A DNA stretch of 64,000 nt from contig NZ_JAETXM010000003.1 of the NCBI RefSeq assembly GCF_024494465.1, positions 1 to 64,000 of the forward strand, in the 5' to 3' direction. The stretch is from Bacillus sp. V3B (lineage in GTDB: Bacteria; Bacillota; Bacilli; Bacillales; Cytobacillaceae). The position numbers and the translations under genes are program-made. This document shows positions 35,449-44,295 of the stretch, piece after piece; the first letter of the stretch is position 1, and each line of letters starts with the position of its first letter. The notes below the pieces were generated by a model. It was not told where the DNA came from. It saw only the letters and a list, made by a program, of their open reading frames with translations, and ran no database searches.

Positions 35449-35883
35449 ATGGTACAACAGTTGATCACTAGTTTTATGGCCTCGGCGGGCTTTGGCTTAC
35501 TTTTCAATGCACCAAAAAATTACGTGATTCAAGGTGGAGTATCCGGTATGGTCGGTTGGATTTGTTATTTTATACTTGTTGAAAAAGGAATAGACTCCGT
35601 TGTAGCATCTGTGCTTGCGGCGATTATTATAGGCGTAATTGGTCAATTTTTTGCGAAAAAGTATAAAACACCTGTCATTATTTTCAATGTTTCCGGTATT
35701 ATCCCATTGGTTCCTGGTGGTTTGGCGTATGACGCGATGCGACATTTTGTTATTAATGATTATAATGTGGCCTTACAGCTGGCTGCAAAGGCCTTTCTTA
35801 CTTCGGGTGCTATTGCGGCTGGACTCGTGCTGTCTGAAGTACTAAATCAGGTCATTTTTAAGACGAAGCCGCTAAAAAAATGA
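35449..35883 (+). CDS. threonine/serine exporter, small subunit (ThrE C-terminal type, YjjB-like)
   Basis: A 144-residue, four-helix membrane protein of the ThrE-2/DUF3815 family. The start region (GFGLLFNAPKNYVIQGGVSG) and VSGIIPLVPGGLAYDAMR are characteristic. It lies 75 bp after the large subunit gene and the two should act together in amino-acid export. GGGGG precedes the ATG. Confidence 0.85.
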   Translation: MVQQLITSFMASAGFGLLFNAPKNYVIQGGVSGMVGWICYFILVEKGIDSVVASVLAAIIIGVIGQFFAKKYKTPVIIFNVSGIIPLVPGGLAYDAMRHFVINDYNVALQLAAKAFLTSGAIAAGLVLSEVLNQVIFKTKPLKK

Positions 35884-36018
35884 TCTATGGGTAAAGTCTG
35901 AGTCAGTATCCTATCCATCCTTTATGCATTTTATTCAGATATAATTGACTTGAATTTCTTTAAGTATTCTCTCTTTTGGATAAGCTAATGAAAATCATTA
36001 TTTGGGAGGAGTATGGAA

Positions 36019-36918
36019 ATGACGTTCGATTGTTTGATTATTGGTGGAGGAATTGCCGGGTTGCAAGCGGCTATTCAGTTAGGGCGATATATGCATAAAG
36101 TGCTTGTTATTGATTCGGATGATGGCCGTTCAACGCTGTGTCGAAATTACCATAATATTTTAGGTTATCCTGATGGAGTGAGTGGGCAGCAACTTCGTGA
36201 AGTAGGTAAAAGACAAGCTGAACAATTAGGAATACAATTTTTGCAGGGAAAAGTTGAATCGGCTAATAAAGTAGGAGAAGAGTTCCACGTTACCGTCACA
36301 AATGGGGATACCTTTACAGGTAAGCGTGTGTTGTTGGCAACAGGTATCATGGACCGAATTCCACCTTTTTCTTCTTTGCATCCATGTCTAGGTATTAGCG
36401 TATATGTTTGCCCTGATTGTGATGGATACGAAGTAAAGGGAAAAAGAACCATTGTGATTGGGGCCGGCCCTACGGGGGTTAATATGGCAAAAACACTATT
36501 GTACTGGACGAAGGAATTGATTTATATCAATCATGAAAAAAAGCCGATTAACGAAGAAGATTTGCAAACGATGGAAGCAAATCAAATTGAGTACATAGAG
36601 GCAAAGGTAGAGAGTGTGTTAGCAAATGAATCTCAGTTGGAAGGTTTCTTACTAGAAAATGGTCAAACCATTAAGGGAAACCATGCTTTTGTTGCCTTTG
36701 GTGGAAATGAAGTGAGGTCACAGTTAGCCAAACAGCTAGGAGTAGAGTTGCTTGAGAATAAACATATGCTTGTGGATCCTCGCACGAAGATGACAAATGT
36801 TCAAGGTGTCTGGGCAGCCGGTGATGTTGTGGCCCACTCTGAGCAAGTAACGATTGCCATGGGAGAAGGTTTACAGGCTGCCATATGGATTCATAAGGAT
36901 ATCATTAAAGGTTCTTAA
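36019..36918 (+). CDS. thioredoxin reductase-like FAD/NAD(P)-binding oxidoreductase
   Basis: A 299-residue protein of the thioredoxin-reductase fold: FAD motif CLIIGGGIAGLQAAIQLGR, redox pair CPDC in VYVCPDCDGYEVKGK, NAD(P) motif VIGAGPTGVNMA, and the C-terminal VQGVWAAGDVVAHSEQV. The active-site CPDC differs from the CAT/VC of ordinary TrxB, so its partner is probably another thiol protein. GGGAGGAG fits the ATG at 36019 (7 nt) better than the ATG at 36013. No partner gene is adjacent. Confidence 0.82.
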   Translation: MTFDCLIIGGGIAGLQAAIQLGRYMHKVLVIDSDDGRSTLCRNYHNILGYPDGVSGQQLREVGKRQAEQLGIQFLQGKVESANKVGEEFHVTVTNGDTFTGKRVLLATGIMDRIPPFSSLHPCLGISVYVCPDCDGYEVKGKRTIVIGAGPTGVNMAKTLLYWTKELIYINHEKKPINEEDLQTMEANQIEYIEAKVESVLANESQLEGFLLENGQTIKGNHAFVAFGGNEVRSQLAKQLGVELLENKHMLVDPRTKMTNVQGVWAAGDVVAHSEQVTIAMGEGLQAAIWIHKDIIKGS

Positions 36919-37079
36919 TTAAAACAGTACTCGGGCTTTATAGAAGAAAGTCAATAAGCTTAGGCACTCACCCATTAACCTTCATCTGCATATTGTAAAG
37001 AGAAATGACAATAAGAAAAGCAGAGAGTATGAGGTCGGCCGCAATTGAAAGTGGCAGGACACTAAAGGGAGGAAGTTTT

Positions 37080-38177
37080 GTGTCAGGGAAAATAATCCAA
37101 TACTTTGCTGGCGGTAATACGGCGCGTGGATTTTATAGCTTATTTGACTCCAACTTACAAAAGTTAGATCGGATATTTATCTTAAAAGGCGGACCTGGTA
37201 CAGGAAAGTCAACATTGATGAAAGAGATAGGTAAAGGGTGGTGTGAAAAAGGATATAACATTGAATACTTACACTGTTCATCTGATCCAGACTCCATTGA
37301 CGGTGTCATTATTCCGTCCTTATGTGTTGGAGTCGTTGATGGGACTGCACCACATGTGATTGAACCGAAAATTCCAGGAGCGGTCGAAGAGTATGTCAAT
37401 CTGGGTGAGGCTTGGAATTCTGAAGAACTTGCATCTCAAAAAAATAGAGTGAGTGATTTATCCCAGGAGATTAGTGATGCCTTTCAGATGGCATACAACA
37501 CATTTGCTGAGGCTCTAAGGGTACATGATAAATGGGAAAAGATTTATATCGAAAGTATGGATTTTGAAAAAGCAGATGAACTGACAAATCAATTGATTGG
37601 ATCTTTTTACGGAAAAGTGACATTAAATAAGCAATCGAAAATCTACCATCGTTTCCTAGGAGCGGCTACACCAATTGGAGCGGTAGACTTTGTGCCTAAT
37701 CTGACTTCAGATTTGCATAAACGTTATTTTATTAAAGGACGTCCAGGATCAGGGAAATCAACGATGTTAAAGAAAATAGCAGCTGAAGGTGAGAAGCACG
37801 GATTTGATTTAGAAGTCTATCATTGTGGCTTTGATCCACATAGCCTTGATATGATTATCATTCGGGAACTAAGTTTGGCCATATTTGACAGTACGGCTCC
37901 ACATGAGTATTTTCCAAGTAGAGATGGTGATGAGATTATTGATATGTATGGAACGGTTATTGATGCGGGAACAGATGAAATCTTTGCTGATCAAATTGAG
38001 GAAGTCCGTTCCGCATATAAAGCAAAGATGGATAAAGCAATAGGCTTTCTTGCAAAGGCAAAGAGCTTGCGTGATGAACTAGAAGCAATCTATGTTAGGT
38101 CAATGGACTTTACGATTGTTGATAAGCATAAAGAAAAGATTCAAAAGGAAATCCTTCGTCTATCTGAGTTACAATAA
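37080..38177 (+). CDS. tandem P-loop ATPase of unknown function (PRK06851-like)
   Basis: A 365-residue protein made of two similar P-loop halves. The first Walker A is ILKGGPGTGKSTLMKEIG and the second FIKGRPGSGKSTMLKKIA, about 185 residues apart. Each is followed by a YLHCSSDPDSIDGVII or YHCGFDPHSLDMIII segment and a DGTAPH or DSTAPHE motif, and each half ends in an EAIYVRSMDF-type helix. The frame opens at 37005, but AGGGAGGAAG lies just before a GTG at 37080 (MSGKIIQYFAGG), so that start is preferred. The family is widespread in Bacillaceae and clostridia without an assigned role; nucleotide kinase has been suggested. Confidence 0.75.
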   Translation: MSGKIIQYFAGGNTARGFYSLFDSNLQKLDRIFILKGGPGTGKSTLMKEIGKGWCEKGYNIEYLHCSSDPDSIDGVIIPSLCVGVVDGTAPHVIEPKIPGAVEEYVNLGEAWNSEELASQKNRVSDLSQEISDAFQMAYNTFAEALRVHDKWEKIYIESMDFEKADELTNQLIGSFYGKVTLNKQSKIYHRFLGAATPIGAVDFVPNLTSDLHKRYFIKGRPGSGKSTMLKKIAAEGEKHGFDLEVYHCGFDPHSLDMIIIRELSLAIFDSTAPHEYFPSRDGDEIIDMYGTVIDAGTDEIFADQIEEVRSAYKAKMDKAIGFLAKAKSLRDELEAIYVRSMDFTIVDKHKEKIQKEILRLSELQ

Positions 38178-38200
38178 TAATGTAAGCAGAATATATTTTA

Positions 38201-38243
38201 AGTAGAGGACGGCACTATTATAAGGGCTGTCCTCTGCTTTTTT
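38201..38243 (+). terminator. Terminator of the tandem P-loop gene
   Basis: A 13-bp stem with two G-U pairs (38201-38213 with 38226-38238) and a six-T tail. Confidence 0.8.
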
Positions 38244-38533
38244 ATAGAAACACATTCGTTATTTGCCTTAAGTGCGCGAGAAGGTAGTAAATATTTAGAA
38301 TAGGTTGCCCATCTTAATAGTATTATGAACCCATATTGGAGGATTCCCTCGCTTATACAATCTACCACTACATCGTTTAAAAATTTTTCACAAAATGGGG
38401 ACTTTCGAATGGAATATTTTGAGGTCCTTTCGGTATAATGGAAGTTAAGGTAGTGTAAACTTAAGTAGATTCATTTCCTGTTTTACGCTTTACACTACTA
38501 AAGGTTGTCTTGATTCGGGAGGGAGAAGAGTCC
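38244..38533. other. Intergenic region before a small gene
   Basis: About 290 AT-rich bases with no gene. TATAAT at 38435-38440 with TTCGAA-like sequence upstream could be the promoter of the small gene at 38534. Confidence 0.4.
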
Positions 38534-38803
38534 ATGATGGAAACACACAAACATGAAACAGAAGCAGTAGGCAAATTGTTAAATGCAATAAGAGTAAAGC
38601 TTGAGACGTTGCCTGTACGAAATAGTAAGATCATGAAAAGCTTTGAAATCCTGGACCGACTTGAGACTGAGGCGTTAGTCGGAAAGCCACAAGATAAGAT
38701 GGCGATTGAAAGACTGATTATTTTCTTGGCCTCCATTACATTGGCACCCATCAAACAAGAGCTTAACCAACTGAACCAACATTTGCAAAGGATCCACCCA
38801 TAG
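38534..38803 (+). CDS. small conserved-looking protein of unknown function
   Basis: An 89-residue hydrophilic helical protein (LLNAIRVKLETLPVRNSKIM, SFEILDRLETEALVG). I do not recognise a family. GGGAGGGAGAAG stands before ATGATG at 38534, and a strong terminator follows, both arguing that this strand is coding rather than the long antisense frame at 38461-38754. No membrane segment or metal motif is visible. Confidence 0.6.
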   Translation: MMETHKHETEAVGKLLNAIRVKLETLPVRNSKIMKSFEILDRLETEALVGKPQDKMAIERLIIFLASITLAPIKQELNQLNQHLQRIHP

Positions 38804-38845
38804 CGTATGCATAAGATAAATGAAAGGTGTAAAAAGAAATAGGTA

Positions 38846-38876
38846 AAAGAGGCTAACGCAAAATGTTAGCCTCTTT
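38846..38876. terminator. Bidirectional terminator between the small gene and bshB2
   Basis: A perfect 12-bp stem (38846-38857 with 38865-38876) flanked by A-rich and T-rich ends, between converging genes. Confidence 0.85.
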
Positions 38877-38884
38877 GTTTATGG

Positions 38885-39559
38885 TTAGGAAAGTTTGTAT
38901 GTCCAAAAGCGTTCATTATTGATCCGAGCCAATACAAGTGGATCGCCTTGTCTATATCTTTCCTCTAAGTCAGCCATCATCAGTTGTGCTTGTGATTCAT
39001 GTGCTTGAATGGCAGCAATTTTTTTCTCAGCAAATGGAGTAATATCGTAAAAAATGTCAGCTTGGCCAATCTCCTCTTCACAACGATTGGCAAAAGCAAC
39101 ACAATGTAGCTTAGGTCGTTTGTTTTCAGCGATACGTTGAACTGCTTTGACAACAGCCTCTCCACAAGCATCGTGATCTGGATGCACGGCATATCCTGGA
39201 TAAAAAGAAATGATTAATGAGGGATTTACTTCATCAATAATGGATGTAATATCTTTTATAAGCTTCTCTTCATCTTCAAATTCAATTGTTTTATCTCGGT
39301 ATCCGAGCATTCTAAGGTCCTGTATTCCCATTGTTTTAGCTGCATTCTTTAGTTCTTCTTTCCGAATTAAAGATAATGTTTCTCGAGTAGCAAAAGGGGG
39401 ATCACCCATATTGCGGCCCATTTCACCTAATGTTAGACAGGCATAGGTGACAGGTGTTCCATTTGCAATATGAGCAGAGATGGTTCCAGACACTCCAAAT
39501 GCTTCATCATCAGGATGGGGAAAAACAACGAGTAGATGCTGTTCTTTTTCGATTTCCAT
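38885..39559 (-). CDS. bshB2: bacillithiol biosynthesis deacetylase BshB2
   Basis: A 224-residue PIG-L/LmbE-family zinc deacetylase. The metal motif is FPHPDDEAFGVSGT and the third ligand lies in GYAVHPDHDACGEA. BshB enzymes remove acetyl from GlcNAc-malate in bacillithiol synthesis; the BshB2 type may also act on bacillithiol S-conjugates. Pairing with yojF, as in B. subtilis (yojF-yojG), identifies it as BshB2. A 93-bp gap separates it from yojF. Confidence 0.9.
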   Translation of the reverse strand: MEIEKEQHLLVVFPHPDDEAFGVSGTISAHIANGTPVTYACLTLGEMGRNMGDPPFATRETLSLIRKEELKNAAKTMGIQDLRMLGYRDKTIEFEDEEKLIKDITSIIDEVNPSLIISFYPGYAVHPDHDACGEAVVKAVQRIAENKRPKLHCVAFANRCEEEIGQADIFYDITPFAEKKIAAIQAHESQAQLMMADLEERYRQGDPLVLARINNERFWTYKLS

Positions 39560-39652
39560 ATGACTAACTAGCTCCTTACTATATTTTATATTTCGTCAGA
39601 AAATGATTCACAGGAATAAGCTCTACTTGTTCCAAAGACGATTGAGTTTTTC

Positions 39653-40000
39653 TTATTCGAATGGGCTAAGACTAATCTCAAGGCAAACGGCAAGTCTTCC
39701 TTGGTAATCATGTCCAGCTAATAATAGTCTACCGGCTGAATCTATCTCAAAATGAGTAATTCCTTCTGCATAAATCCAACCAATCGGCATTTTTAGACCA
39801 ACTCGATAAGGACCTTTTCCAGTAATTTTTCCTCTTTCATACTGAACAAGCGCATTACGAATATAGGCTCCAGAAGAGAAAAAGCTCTCATCCATATGGG
39901 AAGCATATGCACCGTTTGTTGTTTCAAGATGAATATAAACATCTTGATGGACAAATCTTTCAAGCTCCTGTTGTACGGTTTCAACGATCACGGGTTCCAT
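39653..40000 (-). CDS. yojF: YojF-family protein (DUF1806)
   Basis: A 115-residue protein of the YojF/DUF1806 family, a small beta-rich protein of unknown function found next to bshB2 in bacilli. Conserved parts include YIHLETTNGAYASH and GPYRVGLKMPIGWIYAEGIT. The frame opens at 40021, but the ATG at 40000 after a G-rich Shine-Dalgarno starts the homologous sequence (MEPVIVETVQQEL). Upstream member of the yojF-bshB2 pair. Confidence 0.88.
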   Translation of the reverse strand: MEPVIVETVQQELERFVHQDVYIHLETTNGAYASHMDESFFSSGAYIRNALVQYERGKITGKGPYRVGLKMPIGWIYAEGITHFEIDSAGRLLLAGHDYQGRLAVCLEISLSPFE

Positions 40001-40168
40001 TGTTATTAAACCCCCCTTCAATTTTTTCCAATGTTAATATAAAAAAGATATTCTTATCTTACTAAAAAAGCGTTAGAAAAGCGAAGTTAAAGTCTTTTCG
40101 TTATTTTTATGGATAAATGGATAAAGACATACACATCCATGAAAAAGGACAGTACAGTTGCACAGTCC

Positions 40169-41167
40169 CTAATCTTCTAGTTTCACAATAATTCTCCCAC
40201 GTGCTTGCCCTTTTAATAGAGTAGGAAATGTTTCAGACAATTCTTCGAGCATAATTTCTTTTTGGATCAAATCTAAAAGATTTGTTGGCTTTAAATCATT
40301 GGCCATTCGATTCCAAACTGTTTGTCGAACGTCCATTGGACAATGAACGGAATCAATCCCAAGTAAATTGATCCCACGTAGAATGAAAGGAAAGACAGCG
40401 GTAGGAACTTGAGCTCCACCCGTTAAGCCACTTACAGCAACAGATCCATTATAGTGAACTTTACTTAATATAGCGGCAAGTGTTTCACCACCAACGGGGT
40501 CAACAGCACCTGCCCAGAGCTGTTTATCAAGTGCTTTGATTTTTCCACTATGGACATCCTCACGTGAAATGATTTCTGAAGCACCTAACTTTTGCAAGAA
40601 ATCATGTTCGGCAGCTTTTCCAGTACTTGCAACAACCTTATACCCAGCTTTAGCGAGCATAGATATAGCTAAGCTACCAACGCCACCGGTAGCACCTGTG
40701 ACAAGTACATTGCCTTTATCAGGAGTGATTCCGTTATCTTCTAGCCGTTGTATCGATAGGGCAGCTGTAAAACCTGCTGTTCCAAAAATCATGGCTTCCC
40801 TTAATGTAAGGTTTTTTGGTAGTGGGACAATCCAATCGCCTGGAATACGGGCATACTCACTATAGCCACCATAATGGGAAACGCCAATTTCATAGCTTGT
40901 AGCAATGACTTCATCTCCCTCATGAAAGCGAGGATCCTCGGATGAGACGACTACCCCAGCTAAATCAATTCCGGGTACAAAGGGATAGGAACGAACAATT
41001 TTTCCATCAGGAATGGAAGCTAAGCCGTCTTTGTAATTAATACTTGAATAGGCAACTTTAATTAATACCTCTGCTGTAGGCAAATCATGTACAGTTAGCT
41101 TTTCGATTTTAACGCTGAAATCATCATCTGTTTTATTCACCATTAAAGCCTTGAAGGTTTCATTCAT
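40169..41167 (-). CDS. YhdH/YhfP-family quinone oxidoreductase-like protein
   Basis: A 332-residue zinc-free medium-chain dehydrogenase. It shows YSSINYKDGLAS, FVPGIDLAGVV and the NADPH motif VTGATGGVGSLAISMLAKAGY. The family includes E. coli YhdH/AcuI, an NADPH acryloyl-CoA reductase, and B. subtilis YhfP. Acryloyl-CoA or related enoyl reduction is the likely reaction; the substrate here is untested. Monocistronic, followed by a long intergenic region on its upstream side. Confidence 0.85.
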   Translation of the reverse strand: MNETFKALMVNKTDDDFSVKIEKLTVHDLPTAEVLIKVAYSSINYKDGLASIPDGKIVRSYPFVPGIDLAGVVVSSEDPRFHEGDEVIATSYEIGVSHYGGYSEYARIPGDWIVPLPKNLTLREAMIFGTAGFTAALSIQRLEDNGITPDKGNVLVTGATGGVGSLAISMLAKAGYKVVASTGKAAEHDFLQKLGASEIISREDVHSGKIKALDKQLWAGAVDPVGGETLAAILSKVHYNGSVAVSGLTGGAQVPTAVFPFILRGINLLGIDSVHCPMDVRQTVWNRMANDLKPTNLLDLIQKEIMLEELSETFPTLLKGQARGRIIVKLED

Positions 41168-41249
41168 ATTAAAATAGCTCCTTGTCCTTATCTTATTGGC
41201 TGTATTAATAAAAATCTATGTACAGCGATGCCACTTTATCTTAAATAAC

Positions 41250-41283
41250 GAACAAGACCAAAGCAAGTGCTTTGGTCTTGTTC
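41250..41283. terminator. Strong hairpin upstream of the yhfP-like gene
   Basis: A perfect 15-bp stem (41250-41264 with 41269-41283). T tails are weak on both strands, so it may be a terminator or just a repeat remnant. Confidence 0.45.
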
Positions 41284-41612
41284 ACTATAATTTAACAAAT
41301 TGTCTAGAAGTAGACGTGATCGGCCCTTATTTTAATTAAGAAGGTATATGTTCACCTTACGAACTTAAGATTTGTTCTGTTTCTAAACGACCTGCTCCAC
41401 TGCTTTAAATATAGGCTATGTTAATAATTGATTGTTTAACATAGTCTAAATATAAAAAATGAAACTTATAAGTTAATTTTTTGCCTATATCATTATATCA
41501 ATATTTTGTTCTGAAACAATTCTTAGCATGCCTTTTGTACTAGCTAGAATAAAAAAACAATCCTTTTTTATTCTAGCAATATTCACTTTATGGTCATATT
41601 TACCTTTTTATA

Positions 41613-41628
41613 TGTGATTTATGTTACT
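41613..41628. promoter_or_regulatory. Possible Crp/Fnr-type site upstream of fdhD
   Basis: TGTGATTTATGTTACT matches TGTGA-N6-TCACA at one half and 3 of 5 bases of the other. Oxygen control of the formate dehydrogenase genes would make sense, but this is inference. Confidence 0.3.
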
Positions 41629-41882
41629 GTAACAAACTGGATTAGGCATTAACATATAGGCATATGGAAAACCAATAATTGATTTTTTCACTATCGATAA
41701 ATTGTTAGATAGGGTTTCCATATCATTTTATCAAAATAGAAAGTATCTATTACTAATAGATGATTTCTTAACAATAGTGTGAAGATATGGTAGCGTTTTC
41801 AATAATAGGAATTTAATATATTACCAATTAACGATGGTAAAATGCTACTCATTTCATTTTTTAAATGAAAGCGGTGTTATAG

Positions 41883-42662
41883 ATGCACAGAAAGAGTTGT
41901 CCAGAGGAATATCCGATTACACTGATCGTGAATGGATATGAAGTAGCTGTATTTCAGTTAACTAATCAAGATTTGGAAGACTGGGCATACGGTTATTTGT
42001 TTTCTGAAGGATTGATTGAACAAAGGGAAGATATCCAATCCCTCAAGATTGATAATGAGTATGGAGAAATTCAAGTGGTTTTGAACGAAGCTATAGATAC
42101 GGAGAAAATGCTTAACAAAAAAAAGCATTATACAGCAGGTTGCGGAAGAGGCGTGACCTTCTTTTCTATGACAGATGTAAAAGCATTTAATAAGGTTACG
42201 AGTAATAAAACATATAAGCTCAGTTTTTTATTGAAAAAGCGTGCTGAATTCGCAAAAAACTCTCCTCTTTATCTTGAAACAGGCGGTATGCATGGTGCCT
42301 GTCTTCTAAATGAAGCTGGCGAAATGGTGATAAGAGAGGATATTGGCCGTCATAATGCCGTTGATAAAGTAATCGGTCACGCTGTTAGGCAAGGCTTGAA
42401 TCCAGATACGCTTGTTCTGCTTACAACAGGAAGAGTTTCATATGAAATGCTTTCAAAGGTAGCTAAATTTGGTTTTTCTGTGATTGGATCTAGAACAGCC
42501 GCAACAAAGCAAGCGATTCAACTAGCCAAATATTTAAACATTGAAGTAGTTGGTTATCTACGAGGAAAAATGGCTTTAACCTATACATCTAGGGGAAGGG
42601 TCATAAATGATGTAAGCGATTCACAATCGGGGGCTCATCCAAATTTGAGGATTTTACCATAA
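41883..42662 (+). CDS. fdhD: formate dehydrogenase sulfurtransferase FdhD
   Basis: A 259-residue FdhD protein that passes sulfur from a cysteine desulfurase to the molybdenum cofactor of formate dehydrogenase. Family motifs are YGYLFSEGLI, the catalytic-loop cysteine in YTAGCGRGVTFF, GGMHGACLLNE, REDIGRHNAVDKVIG and VIGSRTAATKQAI. It has one cysteine in the loop, where the E. coli protein has CxxC. It would normally lead straight into the dehydrogenase genes, but a TnpB element lies between. Confidence 0.92.
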   Translation: MHRKSCPEEYPITLIVNGYEVAVFQLTNQDLEDWAYGYLFSEGLIEQREDIQSLKIDNEYGEIQVVLNEAIDTEKMLNKKKHYTAGCGRGVTFFSMTDVKAFNKVTSNKTYKLSFLLKKRAEFAKNSPLYLETGGMHGACLLNEAGEMVIREDIGRHNAVDKVIGHAVRQGLNPDTLVLLTTGRVSYEMLSKVAKFGFSVIGSRTAATKQAIQLAKYLNIEVVGYLRGKMALTYTSRGRVINDVSDSQSGAHPNLRILP

Positions 42663-42752
42663 AAAGTTCTATTCATTAAAAAAGAAACTACTACATGTTA
42701 GGGGGGCATTAACAGTTAAAAGAAATCTATAAAATATTATAAAAACCTACAA

Positions 42753-42920
42753 TTATTTTGCAGGTTTTCGTTTAAGAAGCAGATCTTCAATAGCTTCATC
42801 TAATAGCTTGCTCATGGGAATCTTCGTGTCATCTGATAACTTTTTTAGTTGTTCATACAAATCCATACGGACAGCATTAGACAGCGCTTTTCTTGTTTTA
42901 AGTCCACGATTATTATTCAT
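42753..42920 (-). CDS. small ribbon-helix-helix protein beside tnpB
   Basis: A 55-residue reading frame starting MNNNRGLKTRKALSNAVRMD and containing the helix-turn-helix pattern LYEQLKKLSDDTKIPMSKLL, then DEAIEDLLLKRK. This is the CopG/Arc-type fold common to small repressors and antitoxins. AGGTGATGAAAA on the minus strand supplies a Shine-Dalgarno 7-8 nt before the ATG. It reads divergently from tnpB across 92 bp that contain two palindromes, so control of both promoters is a reasonable inference. Confidence 0.75.
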   Translation of the reverse strand: MNNNRGLKTRKALSNAVRMDLYEQLKKLSDDTKIPMSKLLDEAIEDLLLKRKPAK

Positions 42921-42937
42921 TTTTCATCACCTCTAAA

Positions 42938-42986
42938 CAAGTATATATTTAATTGCATATACTTGCAACTACATTCAAATGAATGT
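42938..42986. promoter_or_regulatory. Two palindromes in the shared RHH-tnpB promoter region
   Basis: CAAGTATAT at 42938-42946 is matched by ATATACTTG at 42957-42965, a perfect 9-bp inverted repeat. ACATTCA-AA-TGAATGT follows at 42971-42986. Both lie between the divergent starts and are candidate operators for the RHH protein. Confidence 0.5.
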
Positions 42987-43012
42987 ATGATAAAAGCAAG
43001 GTGGTGAAAAGA

Positions 43013-44134
43013 ATGATACTGGCAAAGAAAGTTAGATTAAAACCAACCAAAGAACAAGAAAAACAGTTATGGAAGTCTGTTGGTACTGCTCGATGGACAT
43101 ACAACTGGACATTAAACAGACAGCAAGAGAACTATAAGCAAGGAAACAAATTCATTTCTAACAATGACTTACGCAAAGAAATTACACAACTCAAACAAAC
43201 AGATGAATTCAAATGGTTATCAGATGTATCGAACAATATTGCCGAACAAGCTGTGAAAGATGCCTGTGACGCTTACCAAAAGTTCTTTAAAGGTCAATCC
43301 AAACTTCCTAAATTTAAAAGCAGAAGAAAATCAAAAGCATCGTTCTACAATGATACTTCTAAATTAAAAGTAAAGAAGAACCTTGTCTTGATTGAAAAAG
43401 TTGGATGGGTCAAAACGAATGAACAACTACCTATGAATGTGAAGTACACCAATCCAAGAATTAGTTTTGACAAAAAGTACTGGTATATTTCTGTGGGAGT
43501 TGAAGAAGCTGTTGAGCAGATTGAATTAACGAATAACGTCATAGGAATTGATCTAGGGATTAAAGAATTAGCTATTTGTTCAGATGGTCAAGTATTCCGA
43601 AATATTAATAAAAAAGAGGCAGTCAGAAAGACCGAGAAGCGTTTGCGTAGGTTGCAACGTAAAGTTTCTCGTAAATACGAAATGAATAAGGAGGGAAGCC
43701 GTTTCGTCAAAACAAGCAACCTTATAAAAATCGAAAAGCAAATACAACACCTACACAGACGGTTAAAAAATATTCGTGACAATCACATTCACCAAGCTAC
43801 GAATGCAATCGTGAAAACCAAGCCTTGCAAAGTAGTCATGGAAGATTTGAATGTAAGTGACATGATGAAAAATCGCCATTTATCTAAAGCAATTGCTAAT
43901 CAAAAACTGTATGAATTCATTCGCCAAATAAAATATAAGTGTGAAACATACGACATTGAATTTGTTCAAGTGGGTCGTTTCTATCCATCGTCTAAAACCT
44001 GTTCTTCATGCGGTGAAATCAAGAAAGACTTAAAACTTTCTGATCGTATTTACTCATGTGGGTGTGGATTGAAGATGGATCGTGATTTGAACGCATCGAT
44101 TAACTTAGCTAACTTTGGAAAATTAACAGTCTAG
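43013..44134 (+). CDS. tnpB: TnpB RNA-guided endonuclease (IS200/IS605 family, OrfB)
   Basis: A 373-residue TnpB, ancestor type of Cas12, that uses an RNA from the element's end to cut target DNA. The N-terminal OrfB helix-turn-helix (MILAKKVRLKPTKEQEKQLW) and all RuvC residues are present: D180 in NVIGIDLGIKE, E277 in VVMEDLNVSD and the DRD at 356-358 in KMDRDLNASINLA. The zinc ribbon is CSSCG...YSCGCG. The ATG at 43013 follows AAGGTGGTG. There is no tnpA, so it is a stand-alone (IS1341-type) element. The frame is intact. Confidence 0.92.
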   Translation: MILAKKVRLKPTKEQEKQLWKSVGTARWTYNWTLNRQQENYKQGNKFISNNDLRKEITQLKQTDEFKWLSDVSNNIAEQAVKDACDAYQKFFKGQSKLPKFKSRRKSKASFYNDTSKLKVKKNLVLIEKVGWVKTNEQLPMNVKYTNPRISFDKKYWYISVGVEEAVEQIELTNNVIGIDLGIKELAICSDGQVFRNINKKEAVRKTEKRLRRLQRKVSRKYEMNKEGSRFVKTSNLIKIEKQIQHLHRRLKNIRDNHIHQATNAIVKTKPCKVVMEDLNVSDMMKNRHLSKAIANQKLYEFIRQIKYKCETYDIEFVQVGRFYPSSKTCSSCGEIKKDLKLSDRIYSCGCGLKMDRDLNASINLANFGKLTV

Positions 44135-44265
44135 TCACCCAAAAGGCACTGTTAATGTGTAGGATTCGTTGTATCCGAATTTACGCTTGTGGACTGTCAT
44201 ACGAAACGAAAGTAGCCTCGGCAAAATCGGACAGGTAGAAGCAAGAAATAAACAAGACTTATAGA
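44100..44265 (+). ncRNA. Probable omega RNA (reRNA) and right end of the TnpB element
   Basis: The tnpB 3' end and the next 130 bp are non-coding and rich in short inverted repeats. TTAACAGT at 44125-44132 pairs with ACTGTTAA at 44149-44156, and a GTAGCCTCGGCAAAATCGG stretch follows. TnpB guides come from exactly this position, with the guide sequence beyond the right end. The exact 3' boundary cannot be fixed from sequence alone; about 44262 is a guess. Confidence 0.6.
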
Positions 44266-44295
44266 TTTTTATAGGTTTTTGGCAACGGAAGAAAT

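Larger units (their letters stand above)
41168..41882. other. Long intergenic region between the yhfP-like gene and fdhD
   Basis: About 715 AT-rich bases without a gene. It contains three hairpins: 41250-41283 (15-bp perfect stem, 4-nt loop), 41410-41442 (GGCTATGTTAA with TTTAACATAGTC, like the repeat termini) and 41543-41577 (GCTAGAATAAAAAA with its inverse). TGTGA-N6-TTACT at 41613-41628 is a partial match to a Crp/Fnr site and could control fdhD. Confidence 0.5.

Noticed and set aside
38461-38754. Minus-strand frame of 97 codons
   Set aside because: It is antisense to the small plus-strand gene at 38534, which has a strong ribosome-binding site and terminator.
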